Part shown: piece after piece, positions 15,031 through 22,756 of the stretch
How positions within the stretch are numbered: position 1 is the first letter of the stretch
Layout: the number at the start of each line of letters is the position of its first letter
Assembly: GCF_022511165.1 (NCBI RefSeq)
Contig: NZ_JAFLSB010000022.1
Span: 1-24,690, forward strand
Direction: 5' to 3'
From: Helicobacter sp.
Lineage (GTDB): Bacteria > Campylobacterota > Campylobacteria > Campylobacterales > Helicobacteraceae
DNA: 24,690 nt
Translations under genes and position numbers: made by a program
Notes under the pieces: model-generated
What the model was told of the DNA's origin: nothing
What the model saw: the letters and a program-made list of their open reading frames with translations, nothing else
Database searches by the model: none

Positions 15031-16068
15031 CTATTTAAATGATTTCTCCCATATATACGCGCTCTCAACAATTATCTTTAAATCATCAAATCTCGGTTTC
15101 CATTGCGTGAGGGAGAGAATCTTATCATTTTTTGCACTAAGCGCAATAGGATCGCCCTCTCTACGCGCAGATTCTATAACTTTAAAATCCACTCCGCTCA
15201 CTTCTTTGACTACCCCAATCACTTCTTTCACGCTATATCCTTGAGAATATCCTACATTAAAGACATTTGAGCCTTGATTGCGTTTAAGATAGTGCAATGC
15301 CTCAAGATGCGCGCTTGCTAAATCATCAATATGAATATAATCGCGTATGCAAGTGCCGTCTTTTGTGGGATAATCTGTGCCAAAAATGCCCATACTCTCC
15401 CTCTTGCCACACGCACATTCACAAGCCACTTTAATAAGATGCGTGGCGTTTTTGCTCCTCTGCCCTAAGCCTTTATGGCTTGAAAGCAGAGCTGTGGTAT
15501 TATCCATATTTGCCCCTGCAACATTAAAATAACGCAACGCCACATACTCAAAATCCTTAATTGCAAGCGAAGTATCACGCAAAACTCTCTCGCTCATCAT
15601 TTTAGACGCCCCATAGGGATTAATAGGCAAAAGCGGAGCATTCTCATCAATGGGGATAAGCGACATATCAGGTTCGCCATATACTGCCGCTGTGGAGCTA
15701 AAAATAAATTTTTTCACATTAAACTCTACACATAAAGCAATAAGTTGTGTCGTATGAAGAGTGTTATTTGTGTAGTATTCAAGGGGCTTGAGGACAGATT
15801 CACCCACGATGAGTGAGGCTGCAAAATGAATCACTGCTTCAAAATCATAGGTGCCAAACAAAGAGCGCATATTTTTTTGGTTATTGATATTACTTTGGAC
15901 AAAAATCACCCGCTCTTTAAAACACTCTTGTAAATAGGCAATATTTTCTTTGAATCCTGTGCTTAAATCATCAACAATCACAACATTATAATCTGTGTGC
16001 TTTAAAAAATAATACGCTGTATGCGAACCAATATAGCCACCCCCACCTGTGAATAAAAGATAAGACAT
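15031..16068 (-). CDS. galE: UDP-glucose 4-epimerase
   Basis: GalE interconverts UDP-glucose and UDP-galactose, with bound NAD, to supply galactose for LPS or other glycans. The 345-residue SDR-extended protein has the NAD loop TGGGGYIGSHT (7-17), VDDLSTG (32-38), HFAASLIVGES (81-91) and the catalytic set Ser125 in FSSTAAVYGEP, Tyr152 and Lys156 in NPYGASK. YFNVAGA and RDYIHIDDLASAH lie further on. The second glycine of the usual GGAGYIGSH is followed by Gly rather than Ala. AAGGA lies 7 bases before the ATG. It ends the minus-strand block that starts with the dicarboxylate transporter, 52 bases away, though it may have its own promoter. Confidence 0.93.
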   Translation of the reverse strand: MSYLLFTGGGGYIGSHTAYYFLKHTDYNVVIVDDLSTGFKENIAYLQECFKERVIFVQSNINNQKNMRSLFGTYDFEAVIHFAASLIVGESVLKPLEYYTNNTLHTTQLIALCVEFNVKKFIFSSTAAVYGEPDMSLIPIDENAPLLPINPYGASKMMSERVLRDTSLAIKDFEYVALRYFNVAGANMDNTTALLSSHKGLGQRSKNATHLIKVACECACGKRESMGIFGTDYPTKDGTCIRDYIHIDDLASAHLEALHYLKRNQGSNVFNVGYSQGYSVKEVIGVVKEVSGVDFKVIESARREGDPIALSAKNDKILSLTQWKPRFDDLKIIVESAYIWEKSFK

Positions 16069-16120
16069 ACTTATTTCCTTATTGCTAAAATCTTTAGGGG
16101 CTAGATTCTAGCAAGTCTAG

Positions 16121-17698
16121 CTAAATATACCCGGCAACTTTGGCTAAAAAGTATCCTGCTATACAAGAGCTAATCACACCAATAAGCCCGGGTAAAATGA
16201 AGCTATGATTAATCACGAACTTACCAATGCGCGTAGTCCCAGAGCGGTCAAATTGTATTGTTGCAAGATCGCTTGGATAAGTGGGTAAAATATAATATCC
16301 ATAACACGCTGCTGCAAAGGCTACAATGATACCCGGCTCCACTCCAATACCTAAAGCCAAAGGCACAAATGCTGCGATTGCTGCTGCTTGAGAATTTACA
16401 AATTTAGAGATGAGTAAAAGCATAAGCGCATAAGTCCAAGGGTGAGATTTGACAATATCTCCAAGTGCTTCTTTCATCATCGGCGTATGCACAGCAAACA
16501 TCGTATCTGCCATCCACGAAATACCAAATACCGCTACAAGCGCAATCATACCGGATTTAAAAATTTCATTATTGCCAATCTTTTTGGCATCAACATTAGT
16601 AAAAATAATAATAAGCGCACCGGCAAGAAGCATAAAGGCTTGAATCACATTCACCATTGAAATATAATCAATTGATGGATTGCCTAATTTATCTTTTATC
16701 GGGGTTTTCTCAATCTCACCTGAATCTAGAGCTGCTTTAAATGGACTTTGCCCCTCTTTATCTTTCTTTTGATCAAAGCCTAAAGCCTTCAAATCCACAA
16801 TGCCCTTATTTTCGCCATTTGGCGTCCATTTGAGCGTTGTTTCTGTATGGAGTGTAGCTGAATAAGAAAACTGCTGCCCCCAATTTGGTTTTATCGCATC
16901 AAAAGCTCCAACCAACGCCACAAGCGCAATTGCACCCAAAAATATCCACATCGCAACCCAATCTTTTGTAGGAAGTTTCACACCCAAAAGCGTTTTAGAA
17001 TCCCCATACACATATTTATGAAATTCAGGATCTTTGATTTTTTCTTGAAATTCTTCATCTTTATCCAAATCCTTACCTCTAAACCACGAAAAAATACCAA
17101 TACAAAGCACACCAAAAAGAGTGCTTGGAATAGTGATTTGCAAAAGATTAATATAGCCATCAAATCCGGCGAGTTTATGCTCTGCATTTAAAAGCAAGGC
17201 GGTAAGGCTTACTACTGCCACGGATACAGGTGAAGCAATAATTCCCATTTGAGAGGCAATAGAAGCTCCTGCCATAGGGCGCTCTGGACGAATATTGTTT
17301 TTAATAGCAATATCATAAACAATTGGCATAATCGTATAAACTACGTGTCCCGTGCCACAAAGGATTGTTAAAAAACAAGTAACAAAAGGAGCGAGAATGG
17401 TTAAAAATTTTGGATTGCGTCTTAGGATTCTCTCTGCAATTTGAAGCATCACATCTAATCCCCCACTTGCTTGGAGTGTCGCACTTGCCACAACCACAGC
17501 AAGGATAGTAAGCATCACATCAATGGCAGGTTTTCCGGGTTTAATATGAAAACAAAATACAAGCATCAAAATCCCTATGCCCCCAAGTAAGCCCAAAGCA
17601 ATACCACCCTTTCTTGCACCATAAAACAAACAAATAAGCACAACAATAAGTTGCAAGGCAAACTGCCACCCTTCAGGCAAACTCATCAAAAAATCCAT
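16121..17698 (-). CDS. dcuA: Anaerobic C4-dicarboxylate transporter, Dcu family
   Basis: Dcu carriers exchange fumarate, malate or aspartate for succinate across the inner membrane, serving fumarate respiration. The 525-residue protein has many hydrophobic helices and family segments such as GGIGILMLVF (39-48), LAVVVASATLQASGGLD (66-82), LTILCGTGHVVYTIMPIVYD (110-129), RPMAGASIASQMGIIASPVS (140-159) and YYILPTYPSDLATIQFDRSG near the C-terminus. It is about 90 residues longer than E. coli DcuA or DcuB, mainly because of a hydrophilic loop at about 268-347. DcuA against DcuB cannot be settled by eye. AAGGAG lies 5 bases before the ATG. Confidence 0.9.
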   Translation of the reverse strand: MDFLMSLPEGWQFALQLIVVLICLFYGARKGGIALGLLGGIGILMLVFCFHIKPGKPAIDVMLTILAVVVASATLQASGGLDVMLQIAERILRRNPKFLTILAPFVTCFLTILCGTGHVVYTIMPIVYDIAIKNNIRPERPMAGASIASQMGIIASPVSVAVVSLTALLLNAEHKLAGFDGYINLLQITIPSTLFGVLCIGIFSWFRGKDLDKDEEFQEKIKDPEFHKYVYGDSKTLLGVKLPTKDWVAMWIFLGAIALVALVGAFDAIKPNWGQQFSYSATLHTETTLKWTPNGENKGIVDLKALGFDQKKDKEGQSPFKAALDSGEIEKTPIKDKLGNPSIDYISMVNVIQAFMLLAGALIIIFTNVDAKKIGNNEIFKSGMIALVAVFGISWMADTMFAVHTPMMKEALGDIVKSHPWTYALMLLLISKFVNSQAAAIAAFVPLALGIGVEPGIIVAFAAACYGYYILPTYPSDLATIQFDRSGTTRIGKFVINHSFILPGLIGVISSCIAGYFLAKVAGYI

Positions 17699-17773
17699 TA
17701 CTTCTCCTTTTGCTTAAAAAAATCGTAGAATTCTAATTCAAAAACATTTATTAAAAACTAAAAAAGAAAATTA

Positions 17774-17801
17774 TTGAGATTCTTTTGAAAGAAAATATGT
17801 T
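17774..17801 (+). promoter_or_regulatory. Possible promoter of the TrmL-like gene
   Basis: TTGAGA (17774-17779) and TATGTT (17796-17801) are separated by 16 bases. Transcription from here would start near 17808, which leaves too little leader for the TTG start at 17813 and favours the ATG at 17849. Confidence 0.35.
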
Positions 17802-17848
17802 AAAGTGAAACATTGGCTTTATCAATCTTTAAGGAAAGTTTGCAAACA

Positions 17849-18325
17849 ATGGCTATTTTTCATATTGTGCTTGTTGAGCCGCAGATTCCACAAAATACGG
17901 GCAATATCGGGCGGCTTTGCGTAGCGGTTGGTGCGATTTTACACTTGATACACCCGCTTGGCTTTAGCATAACACAAAAAGAACTTAAACGCGCAGGGCT
18001 TGATTATTGGCAGCATTTACAAGTATATGAATGGGCAGATTTAGACGCATTTTGGCATTCTTATGCGCCAAATGAACAACATTTTTTCTTTAGCACAAAG
18101 GCACAGCGGTTGTATTATGAGGCAGATTTTTCTCAAGGTGGATTTTTGTATTTTGGCAGGGAAGATGCGGGATTGAAACAAGATATTTTACAAGCTTACT
18201 CTAAGCAGATATATAAGCTACCGATGAAAAAGGGGGTGCGAAGTATTAATCTTGCCACAAGCGTGGGAGCAGCTCTTTATGAGGGAGTGCGCCAATCACA
18301 GCTCTATAAACAATGGGATTCTTAG
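17849..18325 (+). CDS. trmL: tRNA (cytidine/uridine-34) 2'-O-methyltransferase, TrmL-like
   Basis: This SPOUT-class enzyme methylates the ribose of wobble base 34 in certain tRNA-Leu isoacceptors using S-adenosylmethionine. Taking ATG 17849 gives 158 residues, the family length, beginning MAIFHIVLVEPQIPQNTGNI. A TTG at 17813 would add 12 residues that family members lack. Motifs are NTGNIGRLC (16-24), FGREDAGL in the knot (about 114-121) and LPMKKGVRSINLATSVGAALYE near the end. AAGGA lies 13 bases before the ATG, rather far; an in-frame TTG at 17840 has closer spacing and cannot be excluded. It is convergent with the flagellar operon. tRNA-Leu(TAA), a typical substrate type, lies in this window. 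Confidence 0.88.
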   Translation: MAIFHIVLVEPQIPQNTGNIGRLCVAVGAILHLIHPLGFSITQKELKRAGLDYWQHLQVYEWADLDAFWHSYAPNEQHFFFSTKAQRLYYEADFSQGGFLYFGREDAGLKQDILQAYSKQIYKLPMKKGVRSINLATSVGAALYEGVRQSQLYKQWDS

Positions 18326-18347
18326 AGTGAGATTCAATGTTTATATC

Positions 18348-18367
18348 TACTCAATTTAAATTGAGTA
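18348..18367. terminator. 20-base palindrome between trmL and flgE
   Basis: TACTCAATTTAAATTGAGTA is a perfect palindrome 5 bases beyond the flgE stop and 22 beyond the trmL stop. Its place between convergent genes suggests a bidirectional transcription end, but there is no T run on either side and the stem is AT-rich, so a protein-binding site is an alternative. Confidence 0.4.
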
Positions 18368-18372
18368 AGCAA

Positions 18373-20610
18373 CTATCGCTTGAGGTTAATAGCCTCTTTG
18401 AGTAAATCATCGCCTGTGGTAAAGGCTTTAGCATTCATCGAATAACCTCTTTGCATTACAATCAATTCAGTGAGAGCATTACCCACATCAACATTGCTTG
18501 TTTCAAGGTGCTTATACAGCACAGAACCAAATTTTAAATTTAAGCCCTCCCACCCAAGAATCGGGCGTCCGCTTATCGTATTTGCATCACCATTGACAAC
18601 CATTTCTGTCATCTCAAAGAGATTCCCGCCAACTTTTCTTAACCCCTGATCATTGACAAAAGCCGCGATACCCACGCGCCCCATAGGCTCATACGCCCCA
18701 TTATCAAAGGCAAGAAAAATAATACCATCTTTGTCGATACGCACATCGCGTAAATGCCCTTCAGCTCGTCCATCTTGCTCTTTAGCCGTAATGCCAGAAT
18801 CTCTATAAACAAAATTTGAGCTTGGCACTTTTTCTGTCCCTGCGATATTATACACCACGCTTTTATCGCCAAAACTTAGCTCTACTGGCTCTGCACTCGG
18901 CTTGCCTTCGCTATCAAATTCTATGGTATGTACAACATAATCAGGGCTTATCATTACTTCACCCTGCTGGTCAAATACAGCAGAGCGCACTTCCCATTGC
19001 TCTCCTGTGGGTGGATTCGCATTAAGATTATCTGAAGAGGTCATAAAATAATGACTTTGTATCAAAAATTTTTTACCACTCTCATCATAAATCTCAACAT
19101 TGGTTTGATAGCTAGGTATTTGGATAAACTCGCTAAAAAAACTATCCCCGCGAAGCTCTTGCCAACCAACCTTATCCACCTTAGGGTCGCTTGAGCCACT
19201 ATCAATTAATTTACGATAGAGCTTGCCATCATAGCTTACAATATCATCTACCGCATAGGTTGTCCCTGCGGTATATTCTGGCGGAAGAGATGTTTGCATA
19301 TCAGCTATTTCTTCCCATCTTCCCTCATTTATGGGGTTATTGCCTGCTTGTTCTGTGCGGCGGTAGATTTTACCCTCACTTGCGACAATATCTCCCTCCA
19401 AATAAGTAGCATTCTCACTCCACTCATTGAGCGCGCTCGTATCTAGGATTCTCCAATTCTCTTTATCCTCAAAAGGATTTTCACTCTTGCCAAGCTCTCC
19501 TGTGCGGATAAAAGCCACACCCTTATATTGCACGATTGCATTTTTTTCATAGGCTTTATTGGCATTAAAATTCACTCCTACGCCACTACTAAAATGATCA
19601 TTTTTCCCTTTAAATCCAAGTTTTTCAAACAAACTTCCACCAAGCTCAATATTAAGCTTTTTGTAGGAATTATTACGTAGCTCAAGCCCTACTTTTTCGC
19701 CAACTTTGCCATCAGCACCCTTGCTTACAACCAAATCTAAGCCCACTTTATCGCGCAAAAGATTCTTTAAATCATTAAATGTGCGAAATTCTAAAGCCTC
19801 TTCCCCGCCTTGTCCATACTTGAAAGTTAGCACTTCTTTTCGCCCCTCTTTATCAAGGGTAATGCGCACTTCATTATAGCTTGGGGCATTCAAAGGCGCA
19901 TCATCAGTAGCAAAAGCATTTATATCAGTATTCATAAAACGTTCTTCATCAAATACACCATCTTTATCTTTAAAAAACACAACTGCTGAAGAGACATTAT
20001 CATTTTTATTAAGATTTGCGCTCAAATCAACGCGTGTTGTCAGCACAGGGCGATAGTAAAGATTCTGTGGCACTTGCAAGGGCTTAAGCGCACCTGAAGC
20101 AAGAGCTTCAAAGTCGCTTTCTTCATTCTTGCTTGAAGTAAAAATATCATTTTCTATCTTGCCTAAATCCACTCCATACATATAGTATCCACTCGTATTT
20201 ACGATATACCCCTCGCCATCACGCAAAAACGAGCCATCACGCGTGAAATAGTTTTTTTGCTTTTTTTCATAGCCATCTTCTTTAATTTCAAATGAACCCT
20301 CTTTTTGCTCTCCTACAATAAACCAACCTTTACCCTCATAAGCAATATTAAACTCGCCTTCACTTGATTTATAGCTCCCACTGCGTGTAGAAATGGCATT
20401 ACTTGATTTTGTCGCACCATAGTTAAAATCATTATTGATAGGAGAATCAGCATTAAGCGTATCTAAATTGCTCGCAAAAAGACTTTCAAATTGTGGGATA
20501 TTCTCTCTATAACCAATCGTATTGACATTGGCGATGTTATTTGAAATAGAATCAAGCCCAAATTGATGTGTGCGGATTCCGCTTGAGGCATTGACTATTG
20601 TCCCATTCAT
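18373..20610 (-). CDS. flgE: Flagellar hook protein FlgE-type, with inserted repeat module
   Basis: FlgE polymerises into the flagellar hook. The 745-residue protein has the N-terminal rod/hook helix (MNGTIVNASSGIRTHQFGLD, then SISNNIANVNTIGYRE, about 1-37) and the matching C-terminal helix (SNVDVGNALTELIVMQRGYS and AKAFTTGDDLLKEAINLKR, about 705-745). A hook D1 segment carries GWFIVG and YFTRDGSFLRDGEGYIVN (about 95-138). Residues 348-486 are an insertion of three repeats resembling chitin-binding type 3 modules. Without it the length is about 606, close to what I remember for the H. pylori hook protein encoded beside flgD. Helicobacter usually has two flgE paralogues; this is the one in the fliK-flgD cluster and may not be the main hook subunit. 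Its ATG overlaps the flgD stop by 4 bases. Confidence 0.93.
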   Translation of the reverse strand: MNGTIVNASSGIRTHQFGLDSISNNIANVNTIGYRENIPQFESLFASNLDTLNADSPINNDFNYGATKSSNAISTRSGSYKSSEGEFNIAYEGKGWFIVGEQKEGSFEIKEDGYEKKQKNYFTRDGSFLRDGEGYIVNTSGYYMYGVDLGKIENDIFTSSKNEESDFEALASGALKPLQVPQNLYYRPVLTTRVDLSANLNKNDNVSSAVVFFKDKDGVFDEERFMNTDINAFATDDAPLNAPSYNEVRITLDKEGRKEVLTFKYGQGGEEALEFRTFNDLKNLLRDKVGLDLVVSKGADGKVGEKVGLELRNNSYKKLNIELGGSLFEKLGFKGKNDHFSSGVGVNFNANKAYEKNAIVQYKGVAFIRTGELGKSENPFEDKENWRILDTSALNEWSENATYLEGDIVASEGKIYRRTEQAGNNPINEGRWEEIADMQTSLPPEYTAGTTYAVDDIVSYDGKLYRKLIDSGSSDPKVDKVGWQELRGDSFFSEFIQIPSYQTNVEIYDESGKKFLIQSHYFMTSSDNLNANPPTGEQWEVRSAVFDQQGEVMISPDYVVHTIEFDSEGKPSAEPVELSFGDKSVVYNIAGTEKVPSSNFVYRDSGITAKEQDGRAEGHLRDVRIDKDGIIFLAFDNGAYEPMGRVGIAAFVNDQGLRKVGGNLFEMTEMVVNGDANTISGRPILGWEGLNLKFGSVLYKHLETSNVDVGNALTELIVMQRGYSMNAKAFTTGDDLLKEAINLKR
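19153..19569 (-). repeat. Three tandem CBM5/12-like repeats inside flgE
   Basis: Residues 348-390, 396-436 and 446-486 align as: short aromatic entry, Ala/Thr-Tyr, 3-4 residues, Asp/Asn-x-Val/Ile-x-Tyr/Ser, x-Gly-x-x-Tyr/Phe-x-Arg, a variable loop of about 15 with Asn/Asp-Pro, and Trp-x-x-Leu/Ile. Key stretches are AYEKNAIVQYKGVAFIRTGE, ATYLEGDIVASEGKIYRRTE and TTYAVDDIVSYDGKLYRKLI, each closed by NWRIL, RWEEI or GWQEL. This is the layout of the chitin-binding type 3 (CBM5/12) module found in chitinases and phage tail proteins. Recognition is by eye. Confidence 0.7.
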
Positions 20611-21428
20611 AGCCCGTGATCCTTATTGTAAAATTCAATCGCACTATCAAGGGGCAAAATCATATCGCCCATTCTTAGCATCGGTGAGCCTTTATCAAAG
20701 ATGATGCTTTGCACCTCTCCGCGTCCCACACGAGCAGTGTGGTATTGCTTAGTTTCTTCGTTAAGATTATATTCTGCGCGGATATTATATGTGCCATCTT
20801 CGACTTGCCTACCTTGCTCATCAAGAGTATCCCAAGTAAATTCCAAATATCCACTCTCATTTGCCCTATTTTTCAAAGAAATACTTTTTACCAATTCATT
20901 ATTGCTATTAAAAATATGAATCTTTGGCTCGCCCTTATTTGGGTCAATTTTTTGGTCAAAATAGATAGAAAACTTCACTGCTTTGCCTCGTTGCACATTC
21001 ACACCAAACACATCAGTTTCAGCAACCTTACCAATCATAGCCACCGTATTAAGCGCATTGAGTTGAGCCGTAGCGATATTAGATTTTGCATTCTCTTGCA
21101 TACCGGTATTAAGTGCCTCAAGTGATTCTTTCATCTGGGCTTGAAATTCTTTAAGTTCCTTATTTGTCTCCTGTGTGCTTTTCATCGCCTCTGCAACTTC
21201 TACCATTGTCTTTTTATTTTGCTCTTGCATTTCTACTTGCGTGAGTTGGGCGGTTTGGGTAATGATTTTATCAGTCTCCATAGGTGCGGTAGGATCTTGA
21301 TTTTTAAGCTGCTCTAAAAAAAGTCTCATAAACGCATCATTATCAAGCTCATTGATATTGCGCACTTTTTCCTTTTCTTTGGCTATTTTTGCCGCACTGC
21401 CTGTAACTTCTGCTAAATCAATTGCCAT
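20607..21428 (-). CDS. flgD: Flagellar hook assembly (capping) protein FlgD
   Basis: FlgD forms the temporary cap under which hook subunits assemble. The 273-residue protein has the conserved N-terminal block DAFMRLFLEQLKNQDPTAPM (31-50). A Gln/Glu-rich helical stretch follows (about 60-125), then the FlgD Ig/tudor-like region with EFTWDTLDEQGRQVEDGTYN (about 205-224), the usual W-D-G-x-D-x-x-G-x-x-x-x-x-G-x-Y pattern. It is longer than the E. coli protein because of the helical stretch. GAGGA lies 6 bases before the ATG. It follows fliK by 13 bases and overlaps flgE by 4, a tight hook operon. Confidence 0.94.
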   Translation of the reverse strand: MAIDLAEVTGSAAKIAKEKEKVRNINELDNDAFMRLFLEQLKNQDPTAPMETDKIITQTAQLTQVEMQEQNKKTMVEVAEAMKSTQETNKELKEFQAQMKESLEALNTGMQENAKSNIATAQLNALNTVAMIGKVAETDVFGVNVQRGKAVKFSIYFDQKIDPNKGEPKIHIFNSNNELVKSISLKNRANESGYLEFTWDTLDEQGRQVEDGTYNIRAEYNLNEETKQYHTARVGRGEVQSIIFDKGSPMLRMGDMILPLDSAIEFYNKDHGL

Positions 21429-21441
21429 TGTTTTTCCTCAT

Positions 21442-22617
21442 TTACGCGTATTTTGGAAGCGTGATATTCATCACATTTATCTCGCTTTCTTGTGAATCTT
21501 CCAAGCTATTTTTGTTCCCTTTTTCATAATGCCCATTTTGAGAAGCATTTTGTTCTCTTTGATTGCCTCCACTGCCCTTATCGCTTGTGCTAAAGCTTAA
21601 ATCTACATTATCAAAGCCCACTTGTGCAAGATTGTTTTTAAAATCCACTTGATTTTGTAAAAATAATCCCACTGCTGTGGCATTTGATACCACTTGCACG
21701 TGCAAATCCTTACCCTTTTTAGTAATGGTTAGCTCCAAAGTCCCTAAATTGCGCGGATTAAGCTCCATAGAAAGCTTTGTCAAAGGTGGCTTATAGTTTA
21801 AAATCTCCTCACGCAAAGTCTGTGCAAAGTTCCTCATATTTTCTCTTGCAAGGGCTGAACGATAGAGAATCTGTGAACGGGTGCTTTCTTTTGTCTGGCT
21901 TAGCTCTGCACTTTGCTTTTGAGCAACACTCTTTTGCGTTTTACTCTCTTTTTGCTCCTCGACTTCTTTTGCTTTTTCCTTTTGCTTTTTCTCACTATTA
22001 TGCAACAAATCTGTGCCTTTGGGCTCTTCTTCCTCGATGTATTGCTGCGCAAGCATATCTTCAAAGCTTATGCGCTCTTCTTGAATCTGCGCTGCCTTTG
22101 GTTGTGAGGCTTGAATCTCCTCACTCTTTGATCCTTTGCCCTGCCTACGTTCATCTTTGCGTGAATCTTTATGGTTTTTATCCTTAGATTCTAAAATCGC
22201 TAGGCTTTCTGTTAAAACATTGCCCTTGTTTTGCGTATTTTGCGCTTGAGGCAAGCTACCTTTGGCTTGGGGTTTAGCACTTATATTTTCAATCTTTGGC
22301 GCAAAATCCTCAATTGCCATTTCCTCATCATCATAGCTCATATAACTCATCTCTAGCTCTTGGCTCTTTTCAATATGCTCTTTGTGTCTAGGCAAAACTT
22401 GCGTTACCACCTGCGCCGCTTGAACTTTATATACCTCTTTTATCTCTTTAGATTCTTGAGTCTTATTTTGTGCTAACTTAGAATCTTTAGTATCTATAAT
22501 GCTCTCCCGCGCCTTTATCTTTTTTTGTTTTTTTGAACGCCTTTTTGTTTTTTGAGGCTGCGCTTCTTTTGTCTCCTTTGTCTCAATCATATCCCTTATA
22601 TCTTTGATATTTTTCAT
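21442..22617 (-). CDS. fliK: Flagellar hook-length control protein FliK, C-terminal ORF
   Basis: FliK measures hook length and switches the export gate from hook to filament subunits. This 391-residue ORF is Lys/Glu/Gln-rich up to about 260. It then carries the compact FliK C-terminal domain (about 265-345) with LTKLSMELNPRNLGTLELTI (279-298) and a hydrophobic segment around LFLQNQVDFKNNLAQVGFDN. That domain contacts FlhB. The ATG at 22617 has only a weak ribosome site. The frame is open a further 54 codons upstream, and those codons look like the same Lys/Glu/Ser-rich protein. At 22743, 42 codons upstream, an in-frame ATA stands 5 bases after AAAGGAG. Either the start codon was lost, or this ORF and the one upstream are one gene broken at the CCCC run near 22768. 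flgD follows after 13 bases. Confidence 0.88.
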   Translation of the reverse strand: MKNIKDIRDMIETKETKEAQPQKTKRRSKKQKKIKARESIIDTKDSKLAQNKTQESKEIKEVYKVQAAQVVTQVLPRHKEHIEKSQELEMSYMSYDDEEMAIEDFAPKIENISAKPQAKGSLPQAQNTQNKGNVLTESLAILESKDKNHKDSRKDERRQGKGSKSEEIQASQPKAAQIQEERISFEDMLAQQYIEEEEPKGTDLLHNSEKKQKEKAKEVEEQKESKTQKSVAQKQSAELSQTKESTRSQILYRSALARENMRNFAQTLREEILNYKPPLTKLSMELNPRNLGTLELTITKKGKDLHVQVVSNATAVGLFLQNQVDFKNNLAQVGFDNVDLSFSTSDKGSGGNQREQNASQNGHYEKGNKNSLEDSQESEINVMNITLPKYA

Positions 22618-22756
22618 ATCTTTTAGATTTTTGGGACTATTTTTAAGCGATACAATCTCAAGCTTAGAAGTAGATTCTACGCGCTCTGAATCTGTAAGTA
22701 TCTTTTGAGATGCAAAAGCTTTTATAAGGAGATTTTCTTCTATCTTTTCTCCTTTA

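Noticed and set aside
17813..17848. TTG start for the TrmL-like gene
   Set aside because: It adds 12 residues absent from the family and lies almost at the predicted transcription start. The ATG at 17849 was preferred.
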